Positions 34,223 through 43,311 of a stretch of DNA of 64,000 bases are shown here, in pieces. Below the pieces are notes generated by a model. That model was given only the letters and a program-made list of their open reading frames with translations, had not been told where the DNA came from and did not search any database. The first letter of the stretch is position 1, and each line of letters begins with the position of its first letter. Source of the stretch: Stutzerimonas frequens (GTDB lineage: Bacteria > Pseudomonadota > Gammaproteobacteria > Pseudomonadales > Pseudomonadaceae). The stretch spans positions 40,378 through 104,377 of the forward strand of contig NZ_JAMOHM010000016.1 in NCBI RefSeq assembly GCF_024448335.1. Reading direction: 5' to 3'. A program made the translations under genes and the position numbers.

Positions 34223-34287
34223 GGTGGGCTGAAGCCCACCCTACGGGTGCGGTGGTCGATGCGCTGTAGGGTGGGCTTCAGCCCACC
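34223..34287. repeat. Inverted pair of perfect RAYT-type REP palindromes
   Basis: 34223-34244 and 34266-34287 are identical to the two copies beside the RAYT gene and point towards each other across 21 bases. This is a BIME-like unit downstream of the acetyltransferase gene. Confidence 0.88.
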
Positions 34288-34359
34288 AACGGTAGCGACC
34301 GGGGCGGCGGTCTTGTCGAATGCTAGTTGCCGCCGCCTGGTTTAGCAGAGGGTGATCGC

Positions 34360-34764
34360 ATGGATGGTCGAGAGTTTGTCTGGGCGCATTTCAAGCTCAA
34401 TGCCGAGCAGCGCCTGCGGGGCTTCAACTTCTTCGTGGTGCTGGCGATCTTTGCCGATGGCGGTGTGCTGGCGGCCCTGCAGCAGGGCTTCTCGCCGGGG
34501 CTGCTGGTTCTGCTGGGCGCCTTCACCGTCTTGCTGGCGCAGGTGTTCTGGCTGGTGGACGCGCGCAGCCGGCAACTGCTGGAGCTGACCATCGTCGCAC
34601 TCAAGGAGATGGAGGCCGACTATCCCGAGAGTTACCGGCTGTTCGCCGCCGATGCGCTGGGGCAGAGCCGGGTGATCAGCTACACCTTCGCCATCCGCGC
34701 ACTGCTGCTGGCGCAGATGGGCTTTGGTCTGGGTGTGGTCGGCTACGGGCTTAACCAGTGGTGA
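34360..34764 (+). CDS. Small inner-membrane protein of unknown function
   Basis: 134-residue protein. An amphipathic start (DGREFVWAHFKLNAEQRLRGFNFFVVLAIF) leads into two hydrophobic helices (about 22-60), then a soluble helical stretch and a last hydrophobic segment (about 107-132). The opening resembles RipA-type octameric membrane proteins, but I am not certain. AGAGGGTG precedes the start. Confidence 0.72.
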   Translation: MDGREFVWAHFKLNAEQRLRGFNFFVVLAIFADGGVLAALQQGFSPGLLVLLGAFTVLLAQVFWLVDARSRQLLELTIVALKEMEADYPESYRLFAADALGQSRVISYTFAIRALLLAQMGFGLGVVGYGLNQW

Positions 34765-34925
34765 TGTGCGGTGCAGTTGTCTGGCGCGGTGGAAGCTGCG
34801 CATCGAAGTCTGACGCGCGGAGTCACCGAGGCGGCTGGCGTGCCATCCGTCGATGGCCACGGGACTGCGTCGAACGCTCCTTGCGTCAGGCCGGTCGGTA
34901 CTAGCAACTACCGGGAGAACTGACG

Positions 34926-35429
34926 ATGTCGACATCAAGCAATCTGTTATGGGCCGCTCTGGCGATCGGCGCGGTGACGGGCATGCGCAGCATGCTGGCG
35001 CCGACGCTGGTCAGTCGCGCATTGAGCGAGCGGGATGATCTGCGCGGTGCGGGCGAGGCGGCGCGGCTGCTGACGTCCGATTCGGCGCAGACCTTCCTGC
35101 CGGTACTGGCAGCCGGGGAGATTGCCGGCGACAAGATGCCCTTCGCCCCGGATCGCACCATCGTGCCGTCGATGATGTTTCGCGCGGTATCGGGTGGGGT
35201 CAGTGCTGCCGCGCTGGCCGGCGTGCGGCGCGAGCCGGTGGTGCTGCCGGCACTGCTGGGGGCGACGGCGGCGCTGCTCGCCTCGAAGATCGGCCTGAGC
35301 CTGCGCAAACCCTATCAGCCGCATTCGCTGCTCAACGCCGCATTCGGCGCCGCCGAAGATTGCCTGGCGCTGAGTCTGGGCCGAAGCGGGCTGCGCCAGG
35401 CGCTGGGCGAGAACCAACGCCGGCGTTGA
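34926..35429 (+). CDS. DUF4126 family membrane protein
   Basis: 167-residue inner-membrane protein with the DUF4126 pattern GAVTGMRSMLAPTLVSRAL near the start, AGEIAGDKMPFAPDRT, and a C-terminal helix that includes NAAFGAAEDCLALSLG. The function is unknown. CGGGAG precedes the ATG. Confidence 0.84.
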   Translation: MSTSSNLLWAALAIGAVTGMRSMLAPTLVSRALSERDDLRGAGEAARLLTSDSAQTFLPVLAAGEIAGDKMPFAPDRTIVPSMMFRAVSGGVSAAALAGVRREPVVLPALLGATAALLASKIGLSLRKPYQPHSLLNAAFGAAEDCLALSLGRSGLRQALGENQRRR

Positions 35430-35440
35430 GGTGTGAACGC

Positions 35441-35504
35441 GTAGGGTGGGCTTCAACCCATCAGAGAGGATGCGCATGTGGCGGTGGGCTGAAGCCCACC
35501 CTAC
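35441..35504. repeat. Inverted pair of RAYT-type REP palindromes
   Basis: 35483-35504 is a perfect copy of the RAYT-flanking palindrome. 35441-35462 is the facing copy with two mismatches. The pair lies just after the DUF4126 stop, between it and the convergent stress-protein gene. Confidence 0.85.
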
Positions 35505-35577
35505 GGGCGGATCGGGACGCGGCGTGGAGGGGTGACAACATGGTTCGCCCTGTTCTCACCCTCCCAGGCGAAAGCCG

Positions 35578-36354
35578 TCAGCTGGGCCGCTGGATCACGC
35601 AGATGCGGTCACGGCACAGCCCCGACTCGCGTGTACCGACACCGGGCGCTACCTCTGGAGTGCTGGCGCTGGCGCCGTAGCCGCTGCTGCCGGCCCCGGT
35701 CGGCGCCGTGGTCGCGGTGGTTGGCGGGTAGTCGGTACCGGCGCGTTTGCCGGCACTGCCAATGCCGTGGCTGCCCGTATCCTGCTCGGTGGTACGCGAA
35801 GTGCTGCTGCCCGCGCCCAGGGTTTCGCTTTCCCCGTGGCGACCTGCCATGGCGCCAGCATGGTGCATCTGCTGGCCGGTGAAATGCTTGTCCAGATGGC
35901 TGTCACCGCCGGTTGCGCCGGCATAGGGGCTGGTAGGGCCGGGGTAACCGTCCGCTGTGCCAGTGGCGCCATGTTCGTCGATATCGATGGCGCCGTTGTA
36001 CTCCAGCGCATCACGTGCCTTGGCCAGCTGATCCTCGTCGACCACGTCCACCGCGATCACCAGAGCACCGCGACGCACCGCCTCCGGATAAGCCGTCGCA
36101 TGATGGCGATGCTGCTCGTGCGGCTCATGGCCGAACAGCGATTTGAAGAAGTGCGCGACCTTCGATTCGTGCTCGGTGCGGTCCACCGGCGTATCGGGCG
36201 TGGTGCTATAGGGCGCGTCATAGGCGTGGATGTCGGCGCTCTCGGCGCCCACCGCATGGATCTGTTCACGCGGGATGCCGCGTGCCATCAGGTCGCCGCG
36301 GGTTCGATTGGCGTCGGTCAGCGTGGCGAACGCTGCTACCAGTGTGTGTTTCAT
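35578..36354 (-). CDS. YflT-domain (general stress 17M-like) protein with low-complexity tail
   Basis: 258-residue protein. The N-terminal half (MKHTLVAAFATLTDANRTRGDLMARGI...RGALVIAVDVVDEDQLAKARDAL) matches the YflT/general stress protein 17M domain. From about residue 125 on it is a disordered Gly/Ser/Thr/Ala-rich tail (GSSTSRTTEQDTGSHGIG...) that ends in a short segment with two cysteines (CRDRICVIQRPS). The role is unknown, with stress response likely from the domain. GAGGTGAGCC precedes the start. Confidence 0.8.
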   Translation of the reverse strand: MKHTLVAAFATLTDANRTRGDLMARGIPREQIHAVGAESADIHAYDAPYSTTPDTPVDRTEHESKVAHFFKSLFGHEPHEQHRHHATAYPEAVRRGALVIAVDVVDEDQLAKARDALEYNGAIDIDEHGATGTADGYPGPTSPYAGATGGDSHLDKHFTGQQMHHAGAMAGRHGESETLGAGSSTSRTTEQDTGSHGIGSAGKRAGTDYPPTTATTAPTGAGSSGYGASASTPEVAPGVGTRESGLCRDRICVIQRPS

Positions 36355-36582
36355 GGCTCACCTCACGTTGTGCTGTACAACCGGGTTGGAGCGCTGCGCA
36401 TGGCGAACACGAAGAGGGATCAGGACATGAGAGCCCCGGCTGATCGATGGCAGCGCTCATATCTGATTGGGTAGGCAGCTGCCGTGAGAGTTCAGCAGGC
36501 GGGATCGGCGGTCAGTGGGCTCGGCCGCCGGCGCAGGCGGGAAAGGCGCTGCCGTTCGCACCTGCGCAGGGTTGTCGACGGT

Positions 36583-37425
36583 TCAGTCGAGGTCGGCGGC
36601 GCTGTGGCGCTCGGGCGCCTGCTCGGACTCATCGCCCCAGCTGCGGTTGACCTTGCGCCCGCGGATGACCGCCGGTCGCGCTGCAACCTCCTTGGCCCAG
36701 CGCTGCACGTGCTGGTACTCGTGCACCGAGAGGAATTCGCCGGCGCCATACAGCTCGCCCAGCACCAGCCAGCCGTACCAGGGCCAGATCGCCATGTCGG
36801 CGATGCTGTAGTCGTCACCGGCCACGTAGCGATGCTCCGCCAGCTGGCGATCGAGCACGTCGAGCTGGCGTTTGACCTCCATGGCGTAGCGGTTGATCGG
36901 GTATTCGTACTTCTCCGGCGCGTAGGCGTAGAAATGGCCGAAACCGCCACCGAGGAAGGGCGCCGAACCCATCTGCCAGAACAGCCAGTTCAGCGTCTCG
37001 GTGCGCGCGCGGACCTCGGTCGGCAGGAAGGCGCCGAATTTCTCGGCAAGGTAGACCAGGATCGAGCCGGACTCGAACACCCGCAGCGGCCCGCCCGCGG
37101 CGCTGCGGTCGACCAGCGCGGGAATCTTCGAGTTCGGGTTGATCTCGACGAAGCCGCTACCGAACTGGTCGCCCTCGCCAATCTTGATCAGCCAGGCGTC
37201 GTACTCGGCGCCGCTGTGACCGAGGGCGAGCAGCTCCTCGAGCATGATGCCCACCTTCACCCCGTTGGGCGTGGCCAGCGAATACAGCTGCAGCGGGTGC
37301 TTGCCCACCGGCAGCGCCTTCTCCTCGCGCGCGCCGGCGGTTGGCGCATTGATATTGGCGAACTTGCCGCCGGAGGGGGCATCGTGGGTCCAGACCTTGG
37401 GCGGTACGTAAGTGGTGTCGGGCAT
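36583..37425 (-). CDS. yghU: Glutathione-dependent disulfide-bond oxidoreductase (YghU type)
   Basis: 280-residue glutathione transferase-family enzyme of the Nu class that reduces small disulfides with two bound glutathiones. The family N-terminal extension (YVPPKVWTHDAPSGGKFANINAPTAGAREEKALPVGKHPLQLYSLATPNG) is followed by the thioredoxin fold (NPNSKIPALVD, FESGSILVYLAEK) and the helical domain (DDYSIADMAIWPWYGW). The start has GAGGAGATCGAC upstream. Length and motifs are typical. Confidence 0.93.
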   Translation of the reverse strand: MPDTTYVPPKVWTHDAPSGGKFANINAPTAGAREEKALPVGKHPLQLYSLATPNGVKVGIMLEELLALGHSGAEYDAWLIKIGEGDQFGSGFVEINPNSKIPALVDRSAAGGPLRVFESGSILVYLAEKFGAFLPTEVRARTETLNWLFWQMGSAPFLGGGFGHFYAYAPEKYEYPINRYAMEVKRQLDVLDRQLAEHRYVAGDDYSIADMAIWPWYGWLVLGELYGAGEFLSVHEYQHVQRWAKEVAARPAVIRGRKVNRSWGDESEQAPERHSAADLD

Positions 37426-37570
37426 GTCGATCTCCTCGAGCGGGAACGGGGTGTGCAGGGCATGCTACGCGCTCGGCGGGCGCGGTCGAAATCAAGTAGG
37501 TCGATATTGGTCATCGATGGGTAAGCGTTTGTTCTACGTGGTAGTTCTTTGAGATGCACCAGAAGATCTT

Positions 37571-37636
37571 TTTTCCCGATCGGTAAAAATTCGGTGCACC
37601 GGCCAGCGGCAGAGAGTATTTTCCCTATTGGGAAAA
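37571..37636 (+). promoter_or_regulatory. Two operator-like palindromes upstream of hipBA
   Basis: TTTTCCC-GATC-GGTAAAA (37571-37588) and TTTTCCC-TATT-GGGAAAA (37619-37636) have centres 48 bp apart. A half site GGGAAAA overlaps the hipB start (37679-37685). The TCCCN..GGGA arrangement is what HipB proteins bind in other bacteria, so these are probably sites for autoregulation by HipB or HipBA. Confidence 0.7.
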
Positions 37637-37684
37637 AATCGGAACTGAGCTATTTCCGAAGGACAAATTGTACGGAACGGGAAA

Positions 37685-37921
37685 ATGGCTGAACCTACTG
37701 CATTTGTTTCGATGGCCGAGCTGGGCAAGCTGATCCAGCGCACTCGCAAGGGTCAGGGGCTGCGTCTGGTGGACGCTGCCGGCCTCTGTGGCGTGAGCGT
37801 GCGCTTTCTGAGCGAGCTGGAAAATGGCCGCGAGAGCTGTTCGTTCGGACGGGTGCTGAACGTGTGCCACACGCTGGGCATCGAGCTGCTGGCGGCTAGA
37901 CGTGACGGGGGCGACCTGTGA
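37685..37921 (+). CDS. hipB: HipB-type antitoxin, XRE family regulator
   Basis: 78-residue helix-turn-helix protein (LGKLIQRTRKGQGLRLVDAAGLCGVSVRFLSELENGR). It neutralises the HipA kinase and represses the operon by binding the palindromes just upstream. Its stop codon overlaps the hipA start by four bases, giving coupling of antitoxin and toxin. Confidence 0.9.
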   Translation: MAEPTAFVSMAELGKLIQRTRKGQGLRLVDAAGLCGVSVRFLSELENGRESCSFGRVLNVCHTLGIELLAARRDGGDL

Positions 37922-39159
37922 GCGGACTGCTCGGCGTCTACCGGGGTGATGACCGTATCGGTGAGCTTTGGCTGGGTGACGATGGCCGGAGCATGGGTTT
38001 TCGCTATAGCGAAGCAGCGCGGTTTGCAATTTCCAATAGCTTGCCGCTTGCAACCGGTATGTTTGCGCCAACGCTCGGCACGGCACACAACTGGTTTGCC
38101 AATCTACTTCCCGAAGAAGCTTCGCGGCAGTTGCTGGTGAACCGGCTTGGGATCGCCGATGACGACTTTTCGCTGTTGGCCGCCATAGGTGGTGATTGTG
38201 CCGGTGCGTTGCGCATTGTTGACCCGGAGCGGGCCGATGCGTTGATCGAATCTGGCCAGGAGCCGGTCGACCCCAATCAGCTGGCGCGCTGGGCACAGGG
38301 TAAAGAGCGCTACGCCTTGTTCCAGCCGGGCAAGGCGACACGTCTTTCCCTTGCCGGCGCTCAGGACAAGATTCCCGTAATCCTCGAAGGCGGCCAGCTC
38401 TACCTCCCGAGCGGTGCCGCCGCTTCTTCGCATCTGATCAAGTTCTCGCTAAAGCCGGCGTTGGTTTTCAACGAGCTCTATATGAACCGTCTGGCTCGGA
38501 TCGCTGGGCTTTTGGTTCCCGACTCGCACGCAGGTCAGGCAGGGAAGGCTCACTATCTTGCCGTGGCTCGTTACGATCGTGAGCGAGTGGATAACCAGAT
38601 CGAGCGTGTGCACCAGGAGGACATGTGCCAGGCGCTTGGCTATCCGCGGCGGCTCAAGTACCAGGAAGAGGGCGGTCCGACGCTGGCGGCCTGCGCAGGG
38701 CTGTTGCGCGCGGTGACGACCACGCCTGCGCTGCAGGTGCGTCAACTGCTGCGCTGGCAGATATTCAACGTGCTGGCCGGCAACAGCGATGGCCATGCCA
38801 AGAATATTTCGCTGTTGCAAGACGCCAAGGGGCGCTGGTCACTGGCGCCGGCCTATGACCTGGTATGTACGATGGTGCTGCCATACAGCCCCAATCTTGG
38901 TTTCGCGGTCGGCAGCAACTTCCATCCGCAGCAGCTGCGCAGAGCCGATTGGGAAGAGCTGGCACGCCACATGGGCCTTGCGCCGCCGTTCGTACTGCGG
39001 GAGCTGCGGCAAATGCTGGATCTGCTCGAGCCAGCTGCCAATAGCGCCGAGTTGCAAGCCGAGCTGGAGACGGTTGGCATGGATGAGGTGGGTTGGGCGA
39101 AGGTGCAGCATGTGCGCAAATATGTCGTTCAGCAGTGCCGCCGCTATCGCAAGTTGTAG
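37918..39159 (+). CDS. hipA: HipA family serine/threonine kinase toxin
   Basis: 413-residue kinase, which in studied cases phosphorylates glutamyl-tRNA synthetase or another tRNA synthetase and induces dormancy. Visible sites: the P-loop with the autophosphorylated serine in SLAGAQDK (Ser144), Lys175 in LIKFSLKP, the catalytic loop N289-S-D-G-H-A-K-N, and the metal-binding Asp314 in APAYDLV. The N-terminal subdomain starts at LLGVYRGDDRIGELWL. All key residues are present, so it is probably active. The start GTG lies inside the hipB stop. Confidence 0.92.
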   Translation: MSGLLGVYRGDDRIGELWLGDDGRSMGFRYSEAARFAISNSLPLATGMFAPTLGTAHNWFANLLPEEASRQLLVNRLGIADDDFSLLAAIGGDCAGALRIVDPERADALIESGQEPVDPNQLARWAQGKERYALFQPGKATRLSLAGAQDKIPVILEGGQLYLPSGAAASSHLIKFSLKPALVFNELYMNRLARIAGLLVPDSHAGQAGKAHYLAVARYDRERVDNQIERVHQEDMCQALGYPRRLKYQEEGGPTLAACAGLLRAVTTTPALQVRQLLRWQIFNVLAGNSDGHAKNISLLQDAKGRWSLAPAYDLVCTMVLPYSPNLGFAVGSNFHPQQLRRADWEELARHMGLAPPFVLRELRQMLDLLEPAANSAELQAELETVGMDEVGWAKVQHVRKYVVQQCRRYRKL

Positions 39160-39320
39160 TGGCTAGGGTCCTGCCTTCGGGAACGTGCTTCGCAGCCTGC
39201 GATGTATCGATCAGCGGTACTGCCAACAAGCGCTGCCGACGATCCGGCATGGAGCGCTCGCGTTAGACTCCTCCTTTCTGTCCCCCAGACTCGGGGCCAA
39301 CCCTGATACAGGACGTCACG

Positions 39321-39693
39321 ATGCTTCTCGGCAAACGCGATCAGACCCGTATGGAACGGCAACTCTCCAGCTGCCTGACCCAGGCCTGCGAAGCGGGCAA
39401 GGCGGAAATCGTCGGCTTCAGCTGGCTCACCCATGAGGTCGATTACGCGCGCTTCCCCGAGAGCCTGCAGGGTCACCTGGGTATTCGCCACGGAGGCGCA
39501 GCGCGCTATGGCGATTGGTCAAGGTCAGGGCGCACGTATGCAGGTGCTCACCCGGGCGGCGCTCGCTGAGGCGGGTATCGACATGGATGCCCTGATCGCA
39601 CCGGTGCGTTTCGACAGCGAGGAAGCCTGCAAGCGCAACGATGGCGGTGACTGGCAACGCCGCCTGGCCCGCAACGCCACGACACGGCACTGA
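39321..39693 (+). pseudogene. Fis-family-like conserved gene broken by a one-base frameshift
   Basis: The first part (MLLGKRDQTRMERQLSSCLTQ...FPESLQ) is in one frame. The family continues in the next frame as VTWVFATEAQRAMAIGQG...FDSEEACKRNDGGDWQRRL to a stop at 39693. Removing one G from GGG at 39470-39472 joins them into about 123 residues, the length I expect for this pseudomonad protein (often called Fis family regulator, without proof). The rest is intact, so this is a recent mutation or a sequencing error. Confidence 0.75.
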
Positions 39694-39695
39694 CC

Positions 39696-39884
39696 GTGGG
39701 CAAGGACGTCGAGAATCCGTGCATTTCCGTCTGCAAGCTCACGGACGAGGTGTGTACCAGCTGTGGTCGCACCAAGGACGAGATTCGCAAATGGAAACGC
39801 ATGAAGCGCCCGGACAAGAAGGCGACAGTGGAGCGCGCGGCGCAGCGGTTGAAGGCACTGAAGAAGAAGAAAAAGAAAGGCTGA
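39696..39884 (+). CDS. DUF1289 family small protein
   Basis: 62-residue protein with the DUF1289 cysteine motif (NPCISVCKLTDEVCTSCGRTKDEIRKW) and a very basic C-terminal tail (RLKALKKKKKKG). The four cysteines suggest metal or Fe-S binding. The role is unknown. GTG start at 39696, two bases after the preceding broken gene. Confidence 0.85.
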   Translation: MGKDVENPCISVCKLTDEVCTSCGRTKDEIRKWKRMKRPDKKATVERAAQRLKALKKKKKKG

Positions 39885-40000
39885 GCCCACAAGGGGCGCC
39901 ACGCATGGGTGTCGCCTGTCGGCGCTGGATGGGGTGGCCGGCATGTCCATGCGTGATGCCGGTAGGCCGGAATCTGCGGAAAAGCCCGCTACAGGAATGA

Positions 40001-40036
40001 AAAAGCCGCTGCCCTCTCACGGGGGCAGCGGCTTTT
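40001..40036 (-). terminator. Strong bidirectional terminator downstream of trpA
   Basis: AAAAGCCGCTGCCC ... GGGCAGCGGCTTTT, a 14-bp perfect stem with an 8-base loop. It lies between DUF1289 and the convergent trpA gene. Confidence 0.88.
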
Positions 40037-40055
40037 CGGTCACGGCACTAAAGCC

Positions 40056-40877
40056 TCAGCCGCGGGCGCCGTGCACGCCAGCGCTGATCTCGCGGCACAG
40101 GCCAAGCACGCCTTCTACCGCAGCCTCCGGGCTCTTGGCCCCGGCGATCTGGTCGATCAGCGCCGAGCCGACCACCACACCCTCGGTGAGACGGGCGATA
40201 GCCGCGGCCTGCTCCGGGGTGCGGATGCCGAAGCCGACGCACACCGGCAGATCGGTGTGGCGCTTCAGGCGTGCCACGGCCTCCTCGACGTGTTCCAGAG
40301 TCGCCGAACCGGCACCGGTCACGCCGGCCACCGAGACGTAGTAGACGAAGCCGGAGCTGCCGTTGAGCACTGTGGGCAGGCGCTGGTCGTCGGTGGTCGG
40401 GGTGGTCAGGCGGATGAAGTCGATGCCGGCGGCCTGGGCCGGGTCGCAAAGCTCGTCGTTATGCTCCGGCGGCAGGTCGACGACGATCAGGCCATCGACA
40501 CCGGCCTCTTTCGCATCGCTGACGAAACGCTCGACGCCATAGGCGAAGATCGGGTTGTAGTAGCCCATCAGCACCAGCGGGGTGCTCTGGTTGGTCTCGC
40601 GGAAGTCGCGGACCATCTGCAGCGTCTTCGGCAGGTTCTGCTTGCCGGCCAGGGCGCGGATGTTGGCCAGCTGGATCGCCGGGCCGTCGGCCATCGGGTC
40701 GGTGAATGGCATGCCCAGCTCGATCACGTCGGCGCCGGCGTCCGGCAGGCCCTTGAGGATGGCGAGGGAGGTGGCGTAGTCCGGATCACCGGCGGTCACG
40801 AAGGTGACCAGCGCGGCGCGGTTTTCCTGCTTCAGCTGTGCGAAGCGGGCCTGCAAGCGGGAATTCACCGAGCTCAT
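40056..40877 (-). CDS. trpA: Tryptophan synthase alpha subunit
   Basis: Cleaves indole-glycerol phosphate to indole, which is passed to the beta subunit. 273 residues, TIM barrel. The catalytic residues are Glu53 ([11 protein letters not shown]) and Asp64 (MADGP). The phosphate-binding region is at GFGIRTPEQ and VVGSALID. Its ATG overlaps the trpB stop (ATGA). Regulated with trpB by TrpI and indole-glycerol phosphate in Pseudomonas. Confidence 0.97.
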   Translation of the reverse strand: MSSVNSRLQARFAQLKQENRAALVTFVTAGDPDYATSLAILKGLPDAGADVIELGMPFTDPMADGPAIQLANIRALAGKQNLPKTLQMVRDFRETNQSTPLVLMGYYNPIFAYGVERFVSDAKEAGVDGLIVVDLPPEHNDELCDPAQAAGIDFIRLTTPTTDDQRLPTVLNGSSGFVYYVSVAGVTGAGSATLEHVEEAVARLKRHTDLPVCVGFGIRTPEQAAAIARLTEGVVVGSALIDQIAGAKSPEAAVEGVLGLCREISAGVHGARG

Positions 40878-42085
40878 ATGTGTTCTTCCTGTTCGTCGTA
40901 GTGGTGCATGACGGTTTGCATGTCCTTGTCGCCGCGGCCGGAGAGGTTGACCACCATCAGGTGCTCCCTGGGCAGCTTGGCCGCGCGCTTGAAGGCTTCG
41001 GCCAGCGCGTGGGCCGATTCCAGCGCGGGGATGATGCCTTCCAGGCGGCAGCACAGATGGAACGCGGCCAGGGCTTCGTCATCGGTGCAGGGCACGTATT
41101 CGACGCGCTTGATCTCGTGCAACCAGGCGTGCTCCGGGCCGACGCCTGGGTAGTCGAGGCCGGCGGAAATCGAATGCGCGTCGGTGATCTGGCCGTCTTC
41201 GTCCTGCAGGAGGAAGGTGCGGTTGCCGTGCAGCACGCCCGGCGCCCCGCCGGCCATGCTGGCGGCGTGCTTGCCGGTGTCGATGCCGTGGCCGGCCGCT
41301 TCGACGCCGACGATCTGTACGCTCTCGTCATCGAGGAAGGGGTGGAACAGGCCGATGGCATTCGAGCCGCCGCCGATGCAGGCGACCAGCGAGTCGGGCA
41401 GGCGGCCCTCCTTCTGCATGATCTGTTCGCGAACCTCGTTGCCGATCACCGATTGGAAGTCGCGCACCATGGCCGGGTAGGGGTGCGGACCGGCGGCGGT
41501 GCCGATCAGGTAGAAGGTGTTGTGGACGTTGGTCACCCAGTCGCGCAGCGCCTCGTTCATCGCGTCCTTCAGCGTGCCGGTGCCGGCGGTGACCGGAATC
41601 ACTTCGGCGCCCAGGAGCTTCATGCGGAAGACGTTGGCCTGCTGGCGCTCGATGTCGGTGGTGCCCATGTAGACCACGCACTGCATGCCGAAGCGCGCGG
41701 CCACGGTGGCGGTGGCCACGCCGTGCATGCCGGCGCCGGTCTCGGCGATGATGCGCTGCTTGCCCATGCGCTTGGCCAGCAGGATCTGGCCGATGCAGTT
41801 GTTGATCTTGTGCGCGCCGGTGTGGTTCAGGTCTTCGCGCTTGAGGTAGATCTTCGCGCCGCCGAAGTGCTCGGTCAGGCGCTCGGCGTAGTACAGCGGG
41901 CTGGCACGGCCGATGTAGTCGCGCTGGAAGTAGGCCAGCTCCTCGAGAAAGGCCGGGTCGCTCTTGGCTTTTTCGTATTCGGCGGCCAGCTCGTTGATCA
42001 GTGGCATCAGGGTTTCGGCGACGAACTGGCCGCCGAAGCGGCCGAACAGCCCGCGGTTGTCCGGGCCGGTGCGGTATGAGGTCAT
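40874..42085 (-). CDS. trpB: Tryptophan synthase beta subunit
   Basis: PLP enzyme that condenses indole with serine to form tryptophan. 403 residues. The PLP lysine is Lys93 in [11 protein letters not shown]. The phosphate-binding loop is [10 protein letters not shown]. The start at 42085 has AAGGAGCCTCGC upstream. An in-frame start 27 bases earlier has no ribosome site. It is divergent from trpI. Confidence 0.97.
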   Translation of the reverse strand: MTSYRTGPDNRGLFGRFGGQFVAETLMPLINELAAEYEKAKSDPAFLEELAYFQRDYIGRASPLYYAERLTEHFGGAKIYLKREDLNHTGAHKINNCIGQILLAKRMGKQRIIAETGAGMHGVATATVAARFGMQCVVYMGTTDIERQQANVFRMKLLGAEVIPVTAGTGTLKDAMNEALRDWVTNVHNTFYLIGTAAGPHPYPAMVRDFQSVIGNEVREQIMQKEGRLPDSLVACIGGGSNAIGLFHPFLDDESVQIVGVEAAGHGIDTGKHAASMAGGAPGVLHGNRTFLLQDEDGQITDAHSISAGLDYPGVGPEHAWLHEIKRVEYVPCTDDEALAAFHLCCRLEGIIPALESAHALAEAFKRAAKLPREHLMVVNLSGRGDKDMQTVMHHYDEQEEHI

Positions 42086-42127
42086 GCGAGGCTCCTTGGA
42101 GGGTGCCGACACGCAGTCGGGGTGAGC

Positions 42128-42206
42128 GTAGGGTGGACAACGGTGCAGCCTTGTCCACGCGATCGATACGCCAGCGTGGAAAATCGCTTCGCGGTTTCCA
42201 CCCTAC
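42128..42206. repeat. REP-like inverted pair in the trpI/trpBA control region
   Basis: GTAGGGTGGACAA...TTGTCCACG (from 42128) faces GCGTGGAAAA...TTTCCACCCTAC (to 42206). It is the same second REP type as at 30917-31013. It fills about 80 of the 207 bases between trpB and trpI, where TrpI binds in other Pseudomonas. Confidence 0.75.
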
Positions 42207-42292
42207 GGCAATCATTGAGGGTGAGCTTACGGCTGCCGGCGCCGGGTTAAAAGCGATAAGATCGCCCGAACCTGTCAGGAAAACTCACATAT

Positions 42293-43192
42293 ATGGCCCG
42301 CGATCTGCCACCGCTCAATGCCCTGCGTGCCTTCGAGGCGGCTGCCCGCCTGGGTAGCGTAAGCGAAGCCGCACGCGAGCTGCACGTCACCCACGGGGCC
42401 ATCAGCCGGCAGCTGAAGCAGCTCGAAGAAGCCCTCGGTCTGGCCCTGTTCGCCAAGGAAGGGCGCGGCGTAAAACTCACCGATGCCGGCGTGCGTCTGC
42501 GTGACGCCGCCAGCGAGGCCTTCGAACGCCTGCGCAGCACCTGCATCGAGCTGCAGCGACAGACCAGCGAGGCGCCGTTCGTGCTCGGTTGTCCCGGCAG
42601 CCTTTTGGCGCGCTGGTTCATTCCGCGGCTGGACCGGCTCAATCGCGACCTGCCCGAGCTGCGCCTGCAGCTGTCGGCCAGCGAGGGCGAGCTGGACCCA
42701 CGCAAGCCGGGGCTGGATGCGACGCTGTGGTACGCCGAACCGCCATGGCCGGCGGACATGCAGGTGTTCGAACTCGCCGCCGAGCGCATCGGCCCGGTGC
42801 TCAGCCCCTACCATCCGCGTTGCGCCGAGTTGCGCGGCGCGGCGCCGGCGGCCCTGCTCGAGGAGACGCTGCTGCATACCGCTTCACGCCCGCAGGCCTG
42901 GCCAAATTGGACGCGCCAGCAGGGGCTGGACCCTGCACGGCTGCGCCTGGGGCAAAGCTTCGAGCACCTGTATTTCCTCCTGGAGGCGGCGCTGGCCGGG
43001 CTTGGCGTGGCCATCGCGCCCCAGCAACTGGTCGCCGATGATCTGAAGTCCGGCCGGTTGCTGGCGCCCTGGGGCTTCGTCGAGACCGATGCCCGGCTGG
43101 CGCTCTGGGTACCGGCGCGGCGGCTGGATCGGCGCGCGGAGCGGCTGGCGGACTGGCTGCGTGCCGAACTGGGTGACAAGCCGATCGAATGA
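42293..43192 (+). CDS. trpI: LysR-type activator TrpI
   Basis: 299-residue activator of trpBA that responds to indole-glycerol phosphate. The N-terminus [41 protein letters not shown] has the GcvA/TrpI-type winged helix-turn-helix. It is divergent from trpB, the arrangement known for Pseudomonas. The substrate-binding domain and length are normal. Confidence 0.92.
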   Translation: MARDLPPLNALRAFEAAARLGSVSEAARELHVTHGAISRQLKQLEEALGLALFAKEGRGVKLTDAGVRLRDAASEAFERLRSTCIELQRQTSEAPFVLGCPGSLLARWFIPRLDRLNRDLPELRLQLSASEGELDPRKPGLDATLWYAEPPWPADMQVFELAAERIGPVLSPYHPRCAELRGAAPAALLEETLLHTASRPQAWPNWTRQQGLDPARLRLGQSFEHLYFLLEAALAGLGVAIAPQQLVADDLKSGRLLAPWGFVETDARLALWVPARRLDRRAERLADWLRAELGDKPIE

Positions 43193-43311
43193 CACGACCT
43201 TAGGCGCATCGGCGACTCGCCGCTCCAGCGGGACGTCGTCATCCGCCCCCAGTGGATCGATCGCCAGTTGCGTCGGACGTACTCCTGGGCTGGCATCTGG
43301 CCGGCCGGGCC

